Of a stretch of DNA of 64,000 bases, positions 16,182 through 25,063 are shown in pieces (within the stretch, counting starts at the first letter, position 1; the number at the start of each line of letters is the position of its first letter). Source of the stretch: DASXUG01 sp964620425 (lineage in GTDB: Bacteria > Pseudomonadota > Gammaproteobacteria > Burkholderiales > Methylophilaceae); the NCBI GenBank assembly GCA_964620425.1, contig CAZUGV010000001.1, forward strand, positions 372,001 to 436,000, read 5' to 3'. Position numbers and translations under genes: made by a program. Below the pieces are notes generated by a model. It saw nothing but the letters and a program-made list of their open reading frames with translations, ran no database searches and was not told where the DNA came from.

Positions 16182-18368
16182 CTAAATAAGTTTTTGTAAT
16201 AAATTGGTTTTATAGTCCTGCCGGAAACTCTCTAGAGTCGCCTGTACTCTGGTCAATAAATTCTCCACACTTTCAGAATCGCCACTATCATATTCGCCTC
16301 CAATTGAGGCAATATCAGTTAAAAAGGCAGCACCATCTAATACATTATCCATCGTATAAATGTGGAATCGACCTAACTCAACAGCCTCTATCACCGACTG
16401 ATCAAGCATTAAGTGGTGTTGGTTCAGACTTGGAATAACCACACCTTGCGTACCATCTAAACCCTTATGCTGACACAATCTGAAAAAACCTTCAATTTTT
16501 TCATTCACGCCTCCAATTGGCATCACTTCACCGTGCTGATTGAGTGCTCCTGTCACTGCAACACCTTGTGGCAAACTGAGCCCTGATAGTGCAGAAAGCA
16601 AGGCAAATAACTCTGCGCATGAGGCAGAGTCGCCTTCAACCCCATGATATTCCTGCTCAAACACGAGCGATGCCGTGAGTGAAAGCGGGCTAAGTTGCGC
16701 AAAATTTGCAGATAGCCAACTACGCAAAATCATCAAGCCCTTATCATGGTTAGGGCCAGTCATTTCCACTTCACGGTCAATGTTAATCACGCCCTCTTTG
16801 CCCGCATAACAACGCGCTGAAATACGCACTGGTGAGCCAAAATACGCGTCACCCACATCAATATGCGTTAAACCGTTAATCTGCCCGACGACGCGTCCAA
16901 CAACATTAATCATCAATTCGCCATCTAAAATAGATTCGCGTAACTGTCGCTCAGGCTGCTGGTATCTGATCTGGCGAGCCACCAGCATTTCAGTCACATC
17001 CTCCACCAGCACTAAATCGTGGTCATGCATCTTCGCAAAAACGGCACTTTCCAGCACCAAACTTTGCAACAGTGAAAAATTAGTGCTGATACGGCGTTGA
17101 TCATCAATTTTACGTTGCATCACCCAAACCAATTGGGCAACGGCATCTGCGGTGAAATGCCTAACTTTAAACTGCTCACATTGCAGACTAATGAAACGCG
17201 CAATCTCAACATAATGGTTTTGACTGACTTCAAAATGATCGGAGAAATCGACTTTAATCTTGAAAAACTGTGCAAAGTCTGGCTTTTCATCATACAACTC
17301 ATAATACTCATCACGCGTTGCAATCAACACCAGCTTGAACTCTACGGGCAAGGCTTCTGGCGCAAAATGGCTAGCGGAGTTTTGGCTGGCACTACCGCTC
17401 GACTCTTCGATTTGTATGCTGCCATTACGCAACACACGATGTAGTTTTTCTAATATTTGCAAACCATTTTGCTGATCTGCCAAAATATCACGCAGATGCA
17501 ACATCAACATGCCTCCGTGGGCACGAAGCACATTTCCCGCACGCAAGCGCATAAAATCAGCGGTTGCACCTGCTTCTGAGCCGCCTTCGTAACCACCGAA
17601 CAGTGATTGAAAGCTAGGGTCAGCGTCGTAAATAACGGGTGCCGCCTGTAAATTAGCGCGATTATCCACCATCAAATTAACACGATAGCGACTTAAAAAA
17701 CCTTCGAGCAGATTTTCGCCATCTGAGTTTGTTTGGAACACCTCAATATTTTCTAGTAAATCCTGCTTTAATGCCGCTAAGTAAGTGTTGAATAAATCAA
17801 AATCCAGTATTGAATCACCGGCAAAACTTTCTAGCTTAGCCAGTTGCGCATCGACTAAACTGAGCACTTCAGTTTTGAGTGATTCAGGTAAGGCTTTATC
17901 CGCGCTACTACCTTTTTTTGAGTGATTCAACTCTTCAGCGGTGGAAGCATCCGCCAACAGCGCGGGTATGTGTCTAACCAGGTGACGAACAAAGGCATCC
18001 ATTTCCACACGTAAAGTTGCCGCTTTGCCAGTGCGCACTTTAAGAGCTAACGGCTTTTCTGGCGCTGAAAAATCATGTATAAGCACTAAATCGTTGGCTG
18101 GTGGTCGCTTAGACGCGGCTTGTTTCATGGCATCTAGCATTAAAGAGGTACGTCCACTACCCTCATCCCCCAACACTAGCAAATGGAACCCTGAAAATGG
18201 CAGACTCAAACCATATTGCGCTGCATTTTGTGCAAGCAATTGCCCAATCCAAGTTTGGGTAAATTGACCATCTGTGGCTGGATTGATCAGCGTTGAGGTA
18301 TCAGCAAAATCTAAATGTTGCTTAGGAATTTTTACAGTGAGTTGACTGGCTGATAAGGTATGTAACAT
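16182..18368 (-). CDS. Lon-like ATP-dependent protease (LonH/YcbZ type)
   Basis: A 728-residue AAA-type protease of the S16 family, cytosolic. A P-loop like GDEGSGRTSLM lies near residue 68. The middle contains VKLVLIATRDEYYELYDE-like AAA sequence and a helical insert. The proteolytic domain starts near 500 (VGQINGLTHIDVGDAYFG) and carries the Ser-Lys dyad: the serine in EGDSASCAE is residue 581 and the lysine in VNEKIEG is residue 624. It lacks the long N-terminal domain of classical Lon, which matches the LonH/YcbZ group. It probably removes misfolded or regulatory proteins; its substrate is unknown. It stands alone between hslR and moaE, with gaps of 37 and 126 bases. Confidence 0.92.
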   Translation of the reverse strand: MLHTLSASQLTVKIPKQHLDFADTSTLINPATDGQFTQTWIGQLLAQNAAQYGLSLPFSGFHLLVLGDEGSGRTSLMLDAMKQAASKRPPANDLVLIHDFSAPEKPLALKVRTGKAATLRVEMDAFVRHLVRHIPALLADASTAEELNHSKKGSSADKALPESLKTEVLSLVDAQLAKLESFAGDSILDFDLFNTYLAALKQDLLENIEVFQTNSDGENLLEGFLSRYRVNLMVDNRANLQAAPVIYDADPSFQSLFGGYEGGSEAGATADFMRLRAGNVLRAHGGMLMLHLRDILADQQNGLQILEKLHRVLRNGSIQIEESSGSASQNSASHFAPEALPVEFKLVLIATRDEYYELYDEKPDFAQFFKIKVDFSDHFEVSQNHYVEIARFISLQCEQFKVRHFTADAVAQLVWVMQRKIDDQRRISTNFSLLQSLVLESAVFAKMHDHDLVLVEDVTEMLVARQIRYQQPERQLRESILDGELMINVVGRVVGQINGLTHIDVGDAYFGSPVRISARCYAGKEGVINIDREVEMTGPNHDKGLMILRSWLSANFAQLSPLSLTASLVFEQEYHGVEGDSASCAELFALLSALSGLSLPQGVAVTGALNQHGEVMPIGGVNEKIEGFFRLCQHKGLDGTQGVVIPSLNQHHLMLDQSVIEAVELGRFHIYTMDNVLDGAAFLTDIASIGGEYDSGDSESVENLLTRVQATLESFRQDYKTNLLQKLI

Positions 18369-18494
18369 GTAGGGTTGTTCTGTTCTTTATTTTTCAGGAA
18401 TATTTATAAGGTAATAGAATTTTTCAGGTATTAGCGATTTTAATGTTTTAGCGCTGAAAATCTATAGTGGAATTTGAATGCTCAATGAGAAAAA

Positions 18495-18944
18495 TTACTG
18501 CCATCTCGCTTTGGCAGCATCATCCGTAGCTTTTGCATCCACCCAACGTTCACCTGTTGGTGTTAGCTCTTTCTTCCAGAAAGGCGCTTCGGTTTTGAGA
18601 TAATCCATCACAAATTCACACGCCATAAAGGCTTCTTTTCGGTGTGCGCTACTCACTACAACCAGCACAATTTGATCGCTAGGTTGCAAATCACCGATGC
18701 GATGAATCACCAAAATATCGACTACATCCCAACGTTGCTTGGCTTGCAGCACAATCGCCTCAAGTGATTTTTCTGTCATGCCTGGGTAATGTTCTAAGTG
18801 CATCGCAGAAACGCCAGAACCATCGTTTATATCACGCACTTGACCGATAAAACTGACCACAGCACCTATGCCTGGTCGAGCCATACGCAGCTCGTTAATC
18901 TCAGCGCCAGCATCAAAATCGGCCATCTGCACGCGGACTGTCAT
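18495..18944 (-). CDS. moaE: molybdopterin synthase catalytic subunit
   Basis: A 149-residue MoaE, the large subunit of molybdopterin synthase, which moves sulfur from the MoaD C-terminus to precursor Z. Motifs: GAVVSFIGQVRD near residue 27, LEHYPGMTEKSL near 50, VVDILVIHRIGDLQPSDQIVLV near 72, AHRKEAFMACEFVMDYLKTEAPFWKKE with the catalytic lysines near 118-126, and GERWVDA. Length is normal. It is 26 bases downstream of moaD, so the two subunits are co-expressed. The cell must use at least one molybdoenzyme; none is in this window. Confidence 0.96.
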   Translation of the reverse strand: MTVRVQMADFDAGAEINELRMARPGIGAVVSFIGQVRDINDGSGVSAMHLEHYPGMTEKSLEAIVLQAKQRWDVVDILVIHRIGDLQPSDQIVLVVVSSAHRKEAFMACEFVMDYLKTEAPFWKKELTPTGERWVDAKATDDAAKARWQ

Positions 18945-18970
18945 ATCAATAAACTTTGCATTAAAATGGC

Positions 18971-19225
18971 CTAGCCACCTGTTACGGGTGGGAAAAAGCC
19001 AATTTCATCACCATCGTGAATCACAGCGTTATTTTCAACCAAGGCGTGGTTAATCGCTGCACGCACTGGTTGCTTGCCAGAAAACAAGTTAGACCACGCA
19101 TCGCCACGACGCGCCAAAAACTCTTTTAAATGTGCAATTGTCGTCACATCTGAAGGCAGCTTGAGATCTTCCGTAGAGTAATTGAGCGATTCTTTGATAC
19201 GCGCAAAATAGAGTATCTTGACCAT
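18971..19225 (-). CDS. moaD: molybdopterin synthase sulfur carrier subunit
   Basis: An 84-residue ubiquitin-like protein that carries thiocarboxylate sulfur for molybdopterin synthesis. It begins VKILYFARIKESLNYST, has the NHALVENNAVIHDGDEIGFFPPVTGG ending split over residues 59-84, and finishes with the obligatory Gly-Gly. Length matches MoaD. It lies directly before moaE and 26 bases after a small conserved gene; the three genes look like one operon. Confidence 0.95.
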   Translation of the reverse strand: MVKILYFARIKESLNYSTEDLKLPSDVTTIAHLKEFLARRGDAWSNLFSGKQPVRAAINHALVENNAVIHDGDEIGFFPPVTGG

Positions 19226-19251
19226 GTTAACTTTCTTAATCTTGTTAAAAC

Positions 19252-19464
19252 TTAATCTTCCATATCTTCAGCTAACACATCCGCATCAGTAACCGCACCA
19301 CGTCTGCCGCTAATCGCTTCCATCATCAACTTCATCAGCTTGGCTTTATGTTCTGGATTTTCCAACAAATGAGAACTAAATGTGATGCCAAATTTACCTG
19401 CGTAATGCTGCACCATCATAATGACGCCCATTTCGTCTTCATTTTCTGCTTCTATATTTGCCAT
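19252..19464 (-). CDS. small acidic protein of unknown function
   Basis: A 70-residue cytosolic protein, acidic at both ends (NIEAENEDE at the start, VLAEDMED at the end), with a central helical, methionine-rich stretch (MMVQHYAGKFGITF; KLMKLMMEAI). I do not recognise a family. The frame is well positioned: ATG at 19464 follows the rmuC stop by 18 bases with a GGAG ribosome site just upstream, and it ends 26 bases before moaD. Spacing suggests translation and co-transcription with moaD and moaE. No signal peptide, membrane segment or cysteine is present. Confidence 0.75.
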   Translation of the reverse strand: MANIEAENEDEMGVIMMVQHYAGKFGITFSSHLLENPEHKAKLMKLMMEAISGRRGAVTDADVLAEDMED

Positions 19465-19482
19465 TTTTTACTCCATGTTAAG

Positions 19483-20814
19483 CTAATCATTATCTAGTAA
19501 ATCAATATCAGGGAGCGCTAAACTTTCCTGCGTGTCTTTTTGCAACTCAACGCGCTCAATCTGCGCAAAGCGCCGTGAAATCTTTTGACTGGTGGTTTGC
19601 ACATCTTGAGCATCTTCATGCGCTTGGCGGATATGGTCTGCCAATTTTTTCATGCGCGTATCAAAACGACCAAACTCTTTGCCAAGTTTACCCAATTCAT
19701 CTTTAATAATATGTACTTGCTTCCGCGTTTCCACATCTTTAAGCACGGCACGGGCTGTGTTCAATACCGCCATTAACGTAGTGGGTGAAACCACCCACAC
19801 GCGTTTAATCATTGCATAATCAATCACATCGGGATGATACGCATGTATCTCAGCAAACACCGCTTCGGCGGGGATAAACATCACCGCACCGTCTGAAGTC
19901 ACATTGGGGATAATATACTTGCTGGCAATATCATCCACATGCTTTTTAACATCGGCTTTAAACTGCTTTTCTGCCAACAATTGCTCGGCTTCGCTCAATG
20001 CACTATCAAACATACGGTGGTAGTTTTCAAGTGGGAATTTAGAATCCACCCCCACCGTGCCAGTCGGCTCAGGTAAAAACAAGGCGCAATCCACACGCGT
20101 GCCATTTTCAAAAGTATGTTGCATGGCATAAGTAGAAACGGGCAGTACATTACGCACCAAAGCCTCTAATTGCACCTCGCCATAAGCGCCACGTGAACGT
20201 TTATCACCCAACAACTCTTGCAAGCTGACCATATTGGTGGTTAAACCATCAATTTTCTTTTGCGCTTCATCAATCGTCGCCAATCGCGCCATCACGCTAA
20301 CAAAGGTTTCGTTAGTTTTCTTAAAGCCTTCATCCAAGCGTTCAGATACTTTTCCACCGATTTGCTCTAATCGGCCATCTACCACTTTACTCAAACTTTC
20401 AATACTTTGCGTCAGCGTAGTAGTGGCTTTCAACATGGTATCGTTGATTAAAGCTTGTTGTGATTTGCCTTGCTCACTCAAGGTTTTATGCAGCGTTTCC
20501 AGCACGGTTTCACGGGTTTGGGCGAGGCTTTGTGTTTGGGCGATTTGTAAAGATTGCATCGCTTCGCGGGTTTGCGTCAACTCTTGCGCAACAGATTGTC
20601 TCAGGCGTTCGGCACTGCCTGATGATGAGGTGTTCAGCCTATCACCCAACTTATTGAGTGCATCGTTTAAATCGCGCAACATAGCGCGGTGCTTTTCTTC
20701 CAGTTGCGCCATTAAGGCAATTGAGGCATCTGGTGAGCGCTGACTACGCCATAATTGCCACAACAAAACTAGCAGCGTAAGCGCAATTAAAATTAAACTG
20801 AGTAGAGGAATCAT
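19483..20814 (-). CDS. rmuC: RmuC-type DNA recombination protein
   Basis: About 443 residues. An N-terminal hydrophobic anchor (IPLLSLILIALTLLVLLW) is followed by a long coiled coil (about 40-200), then the RmuC domain: LLGDKRSRGAYGEVQLEALV, VDCALFLPEPTG, VDSKFPLENYHRMFDSAL, and PNVTSDGAVMFIPAEAVFAEIHAYH. RmuC restricts inversions and rearrangements at inverted repeats in Escherichia coli; its nuclease-like fold is predicted. I choose the ATG at 20814, with GAGG six bases upstream and the anchor directly after it. A frame open to 20847 would add 11 residues without a better ribosome site. Confidence 0.92.
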   Translation of the reverse strand: MIPLLSLILIALTLLVLLWQLWRSQRSPDASIALMAQLEEKHRAMLRDLNDALNKLGDRLNTSSSGSAERLRQSVAQELTQTREAMQSLQIAQTQSLAQTRETVLETLHKTLSEQGKSQQALINDTMLKATTTLTQSIESLSKVVDGRLEQIGGKVSERLDEGFKKTNETFVSVMARLATIDEAQKKIDGLTTNMVSLQELLGDKRSRGAYGEVQLEALVRNVLPVSTYAMQHTFENGTRVDCALFLPEPTGTVGVDSKFPLENYHRMFDSALSEAEQLLAEKQFKADVKKHVDDIASKYIIPNVTSDGAVMFIPAEAVFAEIHAYHPDVIDYAMIKRVWVVSPTTLMAVLNTARAVLKDVETRKQVHIIKDELGKLGKEFGRFDTRMKKLADHIRQAHEDAQDVQTTSQKISRRFAQIERVELQKDTQESLALPDIDLLDND

Positions 20815-20940
20815 ATGCGCCTCATTATACCCTAGGTCTTCCATCAACTAATAATAAGCTAACTCAACCCCGCATCTAAACACTTCAAAAATAACAAGCT
20901 TTATGCCACACTGAGCAACCAAAAATGCGATGAACATTCC

Positions 20941-22623
20941 ATGACAAAACTCAAACTGATTATCGGGCAATGGCTGGCCAACGTAACGCGTAAGTTACGC
21001 AATAACTTCTACTTATATCTAGCCACCCTTTTAACACTCTTGGTGTTGTTAGATGCGGGCATTTTTCACATTGGCGAAAATATGCGCGACCAGGCCTTTG
21101 ATTTAATGGTGAAAAATCGCATCATTAAACCCCAAGCAGACCCTGATATTGTCATTGTGGATGTGAACGAGGCTAGCCTAGCCGCAATGGCGGGGGATTA
21201 TGGTCGCTGGCCTTGGCCGCGCCAAGTATTTGGTGAGTTTGTAGAAAATATTGAGGCACAAAAACCCAAAGCCATTGTGTTTGATATTTTGTTTAGCGAT
21301 ACCGATGTTTACAATCCTGACAGCGATGCTTATTTTAACGATGTCATTAAAAACACCAGCAATACCTACTTCCCCTTTTTACGCCTGCCTGAAGAGCAAG
21401 ATAAACTCAGCCAAGTCAAAGCCAGCATGATTCCTGGTTTGAAAACAGCCCCTGAACATGATGCGAACCCAGACGCGACTATTGCAGTGGTGTTGCCTCA
21501 CTTTGATGCCATACTCAATTCCAAACGTTTAGGCACCCACAATATAGACCCCGATAAAGACGGCATTGCCCGCGAATACAAACTTTGGCGCACCACCGCT
21601 GGTTGGCAAATCCCCGCGTTACCTTTAGTGGTTGGTCAGCCATTGCAAGCCAGCAATATTGAGCTACCGCAAAATATGCTGATTAACTGGCGAGGCGCGC
21701 CATTTACCTACCATTTTGTGAGCTTTAGCGATGTAATGACAGACATGAGCAACAAAGTTAAAAAGCGTCCACAAGATGAATTTAAAGACAAAATAGTCAT
21801 TATTGGCTCAACTGCGCCTAGCCTGTTTGACCTCAAAGCCACGCCGATGGCGAAGATACACCCTGGGGTTGAGATACTAGCCACCGCGATTGATAACGTA
21901 AAACATGGCGATTTTTTGCATGTATTACGCGGCGTAAGCAGCTATATTTTGATGAGCTTATTGTTTATTTGGCTCACCACTGCGGCGTTTTACTTCAATA
22001 TGGATAGAGATAGATTTACCAAGCTATTTAGTACCAGCCAAATTGGCTTGCTCGTTCTCTCTTATATCGGTATCAATATTACACACACCTATTTAGACTT
22101 CACTGGGCCAATTACTTGGGCGGTGGGCTATTTCAGTGTGGCAAAAATTTACGCGATGGCTACCGATTTAGCCTTGCAACGCTATTTGGCTTTTGGCGTA
22201 ATAGCAGGCGAGAAATCGACTCGCGCGTTAATGATGCTGATTTTAGTTGAAAGCGCCGAACCGCTAAACGACACCACTTTAAAAAAGATCAAAAGAAACA
22301 TAGAGCTAACCAGCAAAACGCCCAACAACATAGAGTTTATACGCGGCAGGCAAAGTGGCATTTGGGGGCTGTTTGGTGATATGCTCGCGGTGACTTGGAC
22401 CTACTCAGAGGCACAAGCGGATTACAGCAAAGCCGCCAATGATGATGCAACACAATTAACAACATACCTATCTCAGATAATAAGTAACTCAGGTCTACCC
22501 AGCGATACCCAAACGCGTTATACCCTACACGAAGGCTCGCTTAGTGCCGATTTTTCACTCGCAAAACAATGGCGTAGCTTGTTTGCACAAGCAGTCATCA
22601 AACTGGAAAATAAAAACAAATAG
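20941..22623 (+). CDS. CHASE2-domain membrane protein with unassigned cytosolic domain
   Basis: A 560-residue protein. A first membrane segment (YLYLATLLTLLVLLDAGIF, about 25-43) leads to an extracytoplasmic CHASE2 sensor: DQAFDLMVKN, DIVIVDVNEASLAAM, GRWPWPRQVFGEFV, PKAIVFDILFSD, DKIVIIGSTAPSLFDLKATPM. Three more membrane segments span about 332-410. The remaining 150 residues face the cytosol and match no module I can name. They contain IWGLFGDMLAVTW and YTLHEGSLSADF, which are spaced like the GD core and the glycine turn of class III nucleotide cyclases, but the metal aspartates are missing, so any such relationship is a guess. It is divergent from rmuC and 48 bases before an SH3 protein. 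Confidence 0.88.
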   Translation: MTKLKLIIGQWLANVTRKLRNNFYLYLATLLTLLVLLDAGIFHIGENMRDQAFDLMVKNRIIKPQADPDIVIVDVNEASLAAMAGDYGRWPWPRQVFGEFVENIEAQKPKAIVFDILFSDTDVYNPDSDAYFNDVIKNTSNTYFPFLRLPEEQDKLSQVKASMIPGLKTAPEHDANPDATIAVVLPHFDAILNSKRLGTHNIDPDKDGIAREYKLWRTTAGWQIPALPLVVGQPLQASNIELPQNMLINWRGAPFTYHFVSFSDVMTDMSNKVKKRPQDEFKDKIVIIGSTAPSLFDLKATPMAKIHPGVEILATAIDNVKHGDFLHVLRGVSSYILMSLLFIWLTTAAFYFNMDRDRFTKLFSTSQIGLLVLSYIGINITHTYLDFTGPITWAVGYFSVAKIYAMATDLALQRYLAFGVIAGEKSTRALMMLILVESAEPLNDTTLKKIKRNIELTSKTPNNIEFIRGRQSGIWGLFGDMLAVTWTYSEAQADYSKAANDDATQLTTYLSQIISNSGLPSDTQTRYTLHEGSLSADFSLAKQWRSLFAQAVIKLENKNK

Positions 22624-22671
22624 CATTTTTTGCAACAACAGAAACAAACGAATCGGATAGGTCAAAACTCA

Positions 22672-23166
22672 ATGAAGATTAAACAGATAATTATCATCAG
22701 CACATTATTACTACCCTGTATTGCAATTGCCGCGGACATGGGAACAGCATTAAAAAACGACACCCTCAGGGCTGAACCGTTTGCGGATGCAAAAACCACA
22801 GGCAACATCAAGCGTGGAGAGTCCATTCAAATTGTTTCCAAACAAGGTGCTTGGCTAAAAATATCCAGCAACAAAAAAACTGGCTGGGTACGGATACTCT
22901 CAGTCAAACGCGGTGGTGCGAGTACTGCCTCAAGCAGCGCAAGCGATGTGCTGAATGTTGCCAGTGGGCGTGCGGGTACAGGCAATGTGGTCGCGACTAC
23001 TGGCGTGCGCGGCTTGAGTTCAGAAGAACTAAAAAGCGCCAAATTTAATGAATCCGAAGTCAAACTCATGGAAAGCCAAACGCAAAACCAAGCGCAAGGG
23101 CGCGAGTTTGCTACAAGCGGCGGGCTAAAATCAGTTTCAATAAGCTATCTACCCGCAACCAAGTAA
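22672..23166 (+). CDS. exported SH3-domain protein
   Basis: About 164 residues. The signal peptide is IIIISTLLLPCIAIAA (cleavage near residue 21). A bacterial SH3 domain follows: LRAEPFADAKTTGNIKRGES, IQIVSKQGAWLKIS and KKTGWVRILSV, ending near residue 80. The rest (80-164) is low-complexity, rich in Ser, Ala, Gly and Gln, with TGVRGLSSEEL, a pattern also found in periplasmic proteins encoded next to M48 peptidases. I choose the ATG at 22672 because it starts directly before the signal peptide; an in-frame TTG at 22630 is unlikely. It lies 48 bases after the CHASE2 gene and 48 before the M48 protease, so the three form one transcription unit. Confidence 0.87.
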   Translation: MKIKQIIIISTLLLPCIAIAADMGTALKNDTLRAEPFADAKTTGNIKRGESIQIVSKQGAWLKISSNKKTGWVRILSVKRGGASTASSSASDVLNVASGRAGTGNVVATTGVRGLSSEELKSAKFNESEVKLMESQTQNQAQGREFATSGGLKSVSISYLPATK

Positions 23167-23214
23167 TCCAGCTCAAAGTAAGCACACGACAATTCAAGCA
23201 GGACAACGCAAACC

Positions 23215-24186
23215 ATGAACACAGCGACCAAAACAAAAGCGACTACGATGAAATATAACATCCCTGTTTTACTTATTTCGCTTCTCGCCTTATTGCCACA
23301 AGCCCAAGCCTTTAACCTAGGAGATGCGCTAAAAGACGCAGTAAAAAAAGAACAAGAAAAATTAGCGCCCTCCTCGCCCTCCTCGCCCTCCTCTAACACA
23401 GAAACACCAAGCAACGCAGATGCTAGCGCTACACAAAATACAGCAACGCCGCAAGAGACCAGCAAACCCGCATTTAACTTAGCCAGCCCTTCAAAAGAAG
23501 AAGAGATTCAACTCGGTCGCGAAATCACAGGCAATCTTTTAGGCGCAGCGCCCTTGGTGAAGGATGAGGCATTACAAAAATACGTTAACCAAGTGGGGCG
23601 CTGGGTAGCCAGCCAAAGTGAACGCCCCGATTTACCTTGGCATTTTGGCGTGATTGAATCCGATGACCTCAACGCATTTTCCGCGCCCGGGGGTTATGTG
23701 CTCATCACCAAAGGCTTGTATAAAAAGCTCGAGAATGAAGCTCAATTAGCAGGTGTACTTGGTCATGAGATTGGTCATGTCATTAAAAAACATCACCTTA
23801 AACTATTACAAAAGTCACAACTGATTAGCTTTGGCGCGGGTTTTTTGGGTTCAAAATTAGGTAAAAATGATTTAACGGTACAAAAAGTCATCGGCAATGG
23901 CGCAGAAATTATGGCGCGTGGTTTAGATAAAGATGCAGAATTTGAAGCCGACCGAGTTGGCATGACCCTCGCCGCCCGCGCAGGTTACGACCCTTTTGGC
24001 TTGCCTGACGTGTTACAAACCATCAGCCAAACCAACAAAAACGACAGCAGCGTAGCGCTACTCTACAAAACCCACCCCAGCCCAGATGACAGGTTGACGA
24101 AGTTAAGCGAGGCTGTGGGTAGCCGATTTGACAAAATTAAAGATGGAAAAATCCTAAGCGAAAGATTATACAAGCTAAAAAATTAG
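23215..24186 (+). CDS. periplasmic M48-family zinc metalloprotease
   Basis: A 323-residue peptidase. A signal peptide (VLLISLLALLPQAQA, cleavage near residue 33) is followed by a Ser/Pro/Thr-rich linker (about 50-80) and the peptidase domain. Zinc and catalytic residues are in LGHEIGHVIKKHH near residue 182, with the third ligand in KDAEFEADRVGM near 240. NAFSAPGGYVLITKGLYK is the usual family strand. It resembles YcaL/LoiP-type proteases of the cell envelope. It is the third gene of the CHASE2-SH3-M48 unit. The start may be 11 codons further in, at 23248; neither ATG has a strong ribosome site. Confidence 0.93.
   Translation: MNTATKTKATTMKYNIPVLLISLLALLPQAQAFNLGDALKDAVKKEQEKLAPSSPSSPSSNTETPSNADASATQNTATPQETSKPAFNLASPSKEEEIQLGREITGNLLGAAPLVKDEALQKYVNQVGRWVASQSERPDLPWHFGVIESDDLNAFSAPGGYVLITKGLYKKLENEAQLAGVLGHEIGHVIKKHHLKLLQKSQLISFGAGFLGSKLGKNDLTVQKVIGNGAEIMARGLDKDAEFEADRVGMTLAARAGYDPFGLPDVLQTISQTNKNDSSVALLYKTHPSPDDRLTKLSEAVGSRFDKIKDGKILSERLYKLKN
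23367..23393 (+). repeat. three copies of a 9-base repeat inside the M48 gene
   Basis: The unit GCCCTCCTC occurs three times in a row and encodes Ser-Ser-Pro repeats in the linker between signal peptide and peptidase domain. Being a multiple of three, copy-number change would alter linker length without shifting the frame. Confidence 0.9.
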
Positions 24187-24283
24187 CGAAATTCACTTCC
24201 TTAGTAGGCGAACACTATAGAAGCGTTGTAAAATCACCCCAATATTTAAATACTTAAGAATAACCAATACAGAGGAGTTTGTT

Positions 24284-25027
24284 GTGAACGTTCAAAGCCA
24301 TATTGTAGATTTACCCACCCCAACTGGCGTGATGCGCACTTATGTACACCGCCCAGCAGGTGAAGGTCGTTACCCTGCCATTTTATTTTACTCAGAAATT
24401 TTCCAACAAACTGGTCCAATTGAGCGTGCCGCACGCATTATGGCGGGGCATGGCTACGCAGTGTTAGTGCCAGAAGTATTCCACGAATTAAACCCCATCG
24501 GCACAGTATTGGGCTATGACGATGCTGGCCGCGACAAAGGCAATGCAGATAAATCTGCCAAAGATGTACAAGGTTACGATACCGACAACGCCGCCATGAT
24601 TGAATACGTGAAAAAACAACCTTGGTGCACAGGCGTTGTTGGGGCAATGGGCTTTTGTATCGGCGGTCACTTGGCTTTCCGTGCCGCGTTACAAGCAGAA
24701 GTTAAAGCCACCGCTTGCTTCTACGCCACTGATTTACACACGCAAATTATCCCCAACCAACCAGGCCAACACAGCATGGAAAGACTGGCAGATATTAAAG
24801 GCGAGCTACTCATGATTTGGGGCAAACAAGACCCGCATATCCCAGCGGCTGGTCGTGCAGAAGTGTATAGCAAACTCAGCGCGGCTGAACTTAAATTCAC
24901 ATGGCACGAGTTCAACGCACAACACGCATTTATGCGAGATGAAGGCGAGCGTTACGACCCACAAACCGCGATGATAGGTTATCAGCTTGCATTAAACTTG
25001 TTTGGTAGAACATTGCATCAAGGTTAA
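24284..25027 (+). CDS. dienelactone hydrolase family protein
   Basis: A 247-residue alpha/beta hydrolase, cytosolic. It starts with GTG at 24284, eight bases after AGAGGAG. Family marks: RYPAILFYSEIFQQTGPIE near residue 30 (with Glu of the DLH type), GHGYAVLVPEVFH, VGAMGFCIGGHLAF with the nucleophile Cys near residue 125, LLMIWGKQDPHIPAAGR with the aspartate near 178, and AQHAFMRDEGERYD with the histidine near 207. The Cys-Asp-His triad is complete. Its natural substrate is unknown; the family cleaves lactones and esters. It has its own ribosome site and stands about 100 bases after the M48 gene. Confidence 0.92.
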   Translation: MNVQSHIVDLPTPTGVMRTYVHRPAGEGRYPAILFYSEIFQQTGPIERAARIMAGHGYAVLVPEVFHELNPIGTVLGYDDAGRDKGNADKSAKDVQGYDTDNAAMIEYVKKQPWCTGVVGAMGFCIGGHLAFRAALQAEVKATACFYATDLHTQIIPNQPGQHSMERLADIKGELLMIWGKQDPHIPAAGRAEVYSKLSAAELKFTWHEFNAQHAFMRDEGERYDPQTAMIGYQLALNLFGRTLHQG

Positions 25028-25063
25028 CTTTGGCTTGATTAATTGCCGTTTGTACTCAGATAA

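Noticed and set aside
17097..17444. Plus-strand open frame inside the LonH-type protease gene
   Set aside because: Antisense shadow of a well-supported protease domain, without family features.
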